Assembly: GCA_963729195.1 (NCBI GenBank)
Contig: CAVSNF010000019.1
Span: forward strand, 434,001-498,000
DNA length: 64,000 nt
Direction of reading: 5' to 3'
Source: CAVPTL01 sp963729195
Lineage (GTDB): Bacteria; Actinomycetota; Thermoleophilia; Gaiellales; JAICJC01
Shown: piece after piece, positions 62,298 to 64,000 of the stretch
How positions within the stretch are numbered: the stretch's first letter is position 1
Layout: the number at the start of each line of letters is the position of its first letter
Notes under the pieces: generated by a model
Told to the model about the DNA's origin: nothing
What the model saw: the letters and a program-made list of their open reading frames with translations, nothing else
Databases searched by the model: none
Program-made: the position numbers and the translations under genes

Positions 62298-63697
62298 CGG
62301 GACCTCCCTGCCAGTACCAACTGTTTTGCCCCGATGCTACCCCGAGCCTTCCCGGACGGGTTCAGGTCAGGACCCGAGACCGCGTAGAGGCGCCATCGGT
62401 CTGGGACGCCTTTGAGTTCGTGCTCGCCCCGGTCGGTGTAGATGATTCCCGAGCCGGCGGTGAGGTCTTTGATTGTTTGGGAGACGAGCACTTCGGCTGG
62501 TCGGGCGATTGCGCCGACGCGGGCACCGATGGCGACGGCGATGCCAGACACGTCGGTGCCGTCGAGTTCGATCTCTCCGGTGTGCAGCCCGGCCCGCACC
62601 TCGATGCCGAGTGATCGGTTCTCATGGACGATCTCCTGTGCGCAGCGGACCGCTCGGCTGGGGCCGTCGAAGGTCGCCAGGAACCCGTCACCCATGGTCT
62701 TCACCTCCCGTCCCTGATATTTCCCGATCGCGGCGCGAACCGCGTGGTCGTGGCGCTCTCGGAGACTGCGCCAGGCACTGTCGCCGAGTGTTGCAGCCCG
62801 AGCGGTGGACCCTGCGATGTCGGTGAAAAGGACTGTCGCCAGGACTCTGTGGAGATCTGGTGGTGGCGGATCAGCACCAATCAACCGGCGAACGGCGGCC
62901 ACGTGCTGTTGATCCGGATCCTCGGGGAGCCTGACGATCTCGCCGCGGGGCATCAGTGAAGCGATGTGGTTGATCTCGCCCGACAGCTCTCGTGCATTTC
63001 CGGTGTCGATCAGAAGCGCCGGAGCTTGGACGGCAGGAAGCACAGCCCTCACGTCGGTCTCATACCACACCCTGCCCGCTTCCCGAGCGACCTCGGGTGT
63101 GCAGGTGCGGCGGCTCGCCAGGTTCAGCCAATCGGTCCACCGATCGCCGATCTCGTGGCCCAACGAGGTGGATTCGTGTTCGATGAACAGGCGTCCGAAG
63201 TCGTGTGTTCCCCATGCCGCGAGTAAGTGTTGTTCTGCGTCCACCTGCTCGGGTGTGACTCCCCAGGGGTAGTCTGTCGCCCACACCCCGCGGGCCTTCG
63301 GTGCTACCCAGTAAAGCGAGTGCACCCGGTGTGGTTGCGTGGCCGCTAGAACTACTCCTGGCGTCGCGCCCTCGAAGAATCCGCTCAGAACCGGGCGCTC
63401 GGCTCCGACCGCATCCAGCACCGCCACGAGATCGGACACTCGCCGCTCAAGATTCGGAACCCCGAAATCACGGCTCGAAAAACCGGTCGAGCGCTTATCG
63501 ATCAGGATCACCCGACAGAACTCCGCGAGCCGCAGGAACCACTCCGCCCACATCGGATACTCGCCCCACACATCGATCACAGCAAAGTAGCCGTCGCCCT
63601 GCCACACAAAGTCCACCAGCCCCTCGCCAACCGTGTCGTAGGCGATGTAGGCACCGTCGGCCGCGACCGCGTAGCCCGACGTGTGCTTCAGCGTCAC
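62294..63697 (-). CDS. Alpha/beta-hydrolase-like / class III nucleotide cyclase fusion, second copy
   Basis: 467 aa from GTG 63697, in a 4-bp overlap with the upstream copy. Hydrolase-fold half: GLVDFVWQGDGYFAVIDVWG, RVILIDKRSTGFSSRD, nucleophile elbow VLSGFFEGATPGVVL with Phe in place of Ser, and a poor catalytic-His region (EDPDQQHVA). Cyclase half: VLFTDIAGSTARAAT, EVKTMGDGFLATFDG, GIAVAIGARVGAIARP, again lacking the transition-state Asn/His. Ends RGEHELKGVPDRWRLYAV, then a tail. Same build as the gene at 60069. Confidence 0.85.
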   Translation of the reverse strand: MTLKHTSGYAVAADGAYIAYDTVGEGLVDFVWQGDGYFAVIDVWGEYPMWAEWFLRLAEFCRVILIDKRSTGFSSRDFGVPNLERRVSDLVAVLDAVGAERPVLSGFFEGATPGVVLAATQPHRVHSLYWVAPKARGVWATDYPWGVTPEQVDAEQHLLAAWGTHDFGRLFIEHESTSLGHEIGDRWTDWLNLASRRTCTPEVAREAGRVWYETDVRAVLPAVQAPALLIDTGNARELSGEINHIASLMPRGEIVRLPEDPDQQHVAAVRRLIGADPPPPDLHRVLATVLFTDIAGSTARAATLGDSAWRSLRERHDHAVRAAIGKYQGREVKTMGDGFLATFDGPSRAVRCAQEIVHENRSLGIEVRAGLHTGEIELDGTDVSGIAVAIGARVGAIARPAEVLVSQTIKDLTAGSGIIYTDRGEHELKGVPDRWRLYAVSGPDLNPSGKARGSIGAKQLVLAGRSR

Positions 63698-64000
63698 CTC
63701 GTCACCGCGTAGAGCCGCCACTTGTCTGGGACGCCTTTGAGTTCATGCTCGCCCCGGTCGACGTAGGTGATGTCGGAGCCCGCGGTGAGATCCTTGATCG
63801 TCTGGGAGACGAGCACCTCAGACGGACCCGCCATCGCGCCGACGCGGGCACCGATGGCGACGGCGATGCCAGACACGTCGGTGCCGTCGAGTTCGATCTC
63901 GCCGGTGTGCAATCCGGCCCGCACCTCGATTCTCAGGTGGGCGACCCCGGCGATGATGGCCTGGGCGCAGCGTACCGCGCGAGCTGGCCCGTCGAAGGTC
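63694..64000 (-). CDS. Class III nucleotide cyclase domain, C-terminal part (third fusion copy, partial)
   Basis: The frame is open at the window edge; only the last 102 codons are visible. ATFDGPARAVRCAQAI-type start, then VRAGLHTGEIELDGTDVSGI, AVAIGARVGAMAGPSEVLVS and RGEHELKGVPDKWRLYAVTR match the neighbouring copy almost residue for residue. The hydrolase-like half, if present, is outside the window. Translationally coupled to the next copy (GTGA at 63694). Confidence 0.88.
   Translation of the reverse strand, partial: TFDGPARAVRCAQAIIAGVAHLRIEVRAGLHTGEIELDGTDVSGIAVAIGARVGAMAGPSEVLVSQTIKDLTAGSDITYVDRGEHELKGVPDKWRLYAVTR

Noticed and set aside
1..64000. CRISPR arrays, insertion sequences, transposase or integrase genes, rRNA
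   Set aside because: None seen. No array of regular short repeats, no DDE or tyrosine recombinase motifs and no rRNA-like sequence were found on either strand.

Overview
The window reads as chromosomal DNA of a GC-rich actinobacterium. Evidence: the strong G/C third-position bias, the acpS-nnr-alr gene order, a LytR_C-domain protein, an L,D-transpeptidase, PadR and Crp regulators, DUF2252, and a -10 box about 12-17 nt before many start codons, the mark of leaderless transcripts. A deep branch such as Thermoleophilia/Solirubrobacterales would fit, but that is only an impression; there is no rRNA in the window.

Layout. 0-10 kb: the 3' end of glmS, a membrane-anchored SGNH hydrolase, a metallo-beta-lactamase-fold gene, then a tightly overlapped housekeeping run (acpS, nnr, alr, a CCA/poly(A) nucleotidyltransferase, a methyltransferase), a membrane-tethered cytochrome c and a thiamine-diphosphate enzyme. 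10-12 kb: a coupled pair (J-domain zinc protein plus a Cys/HTH protein) beside an intergenic stretch with two near-identical hairpin repeats. 12-18 kb: class-III aminotransferase plus group-II decarboxylase, AI-2E transporter, LytR_C protein, serine beta-lactamase-like hydrolase, NUDIX hydrolase. 18-28 kb: a structured leader with a 48-aa gene, ileS, a DUF433-like gene, a secreted propeller protein, ispH and a large HAD-GH65 fusion. 28-38 kb: L,D-transpeptidase, stand-alone receiver, solute-binding-like protein, enolase-superfamily enzyme, GNAT, a cyclase-ATPase regulator, DUF2252, K+ channel, RibD-C reductase. 38-48 kb: small phosphatase, VOC protein, tRNA-Gly with a partial duplication beside it, TetR/flavin amine oxidase, HD protein, a second FAD oxidase, SDR, phosphatase and other single genes. 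48-56 kb: PilZ and Crp proteins, two tandem copies of a small secreted gene, TatA, a second cyclase-ATPase, a PadR/HAAS-Wzz pair, an EamA transporter. 56-64 kb: TetR, a phosphodiesterase-superfamily enzyme, and a row of alpha/beta-hydrolase-like/nucleotide-cyclase fusions, bracketed by two tRNA-3'-end-like sequences.

Signalling is the dominant theme: five class III nucleotide cyclase genes (two with ATPase/TPR modules, three with hydrolase-like modules), one cNMP-binding Crp regulator and one PilZ (c-di-GMP-type) protein lie in 64 kb.

Data quality: about 18 genes, including essential ones (alr, ileS, nnr), are broken by frameshifts. Almost all need one extra base removed, usually a doubled base, so they are most likely sequence errors. 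Such genes are given as single CDS entries with the break points stated.
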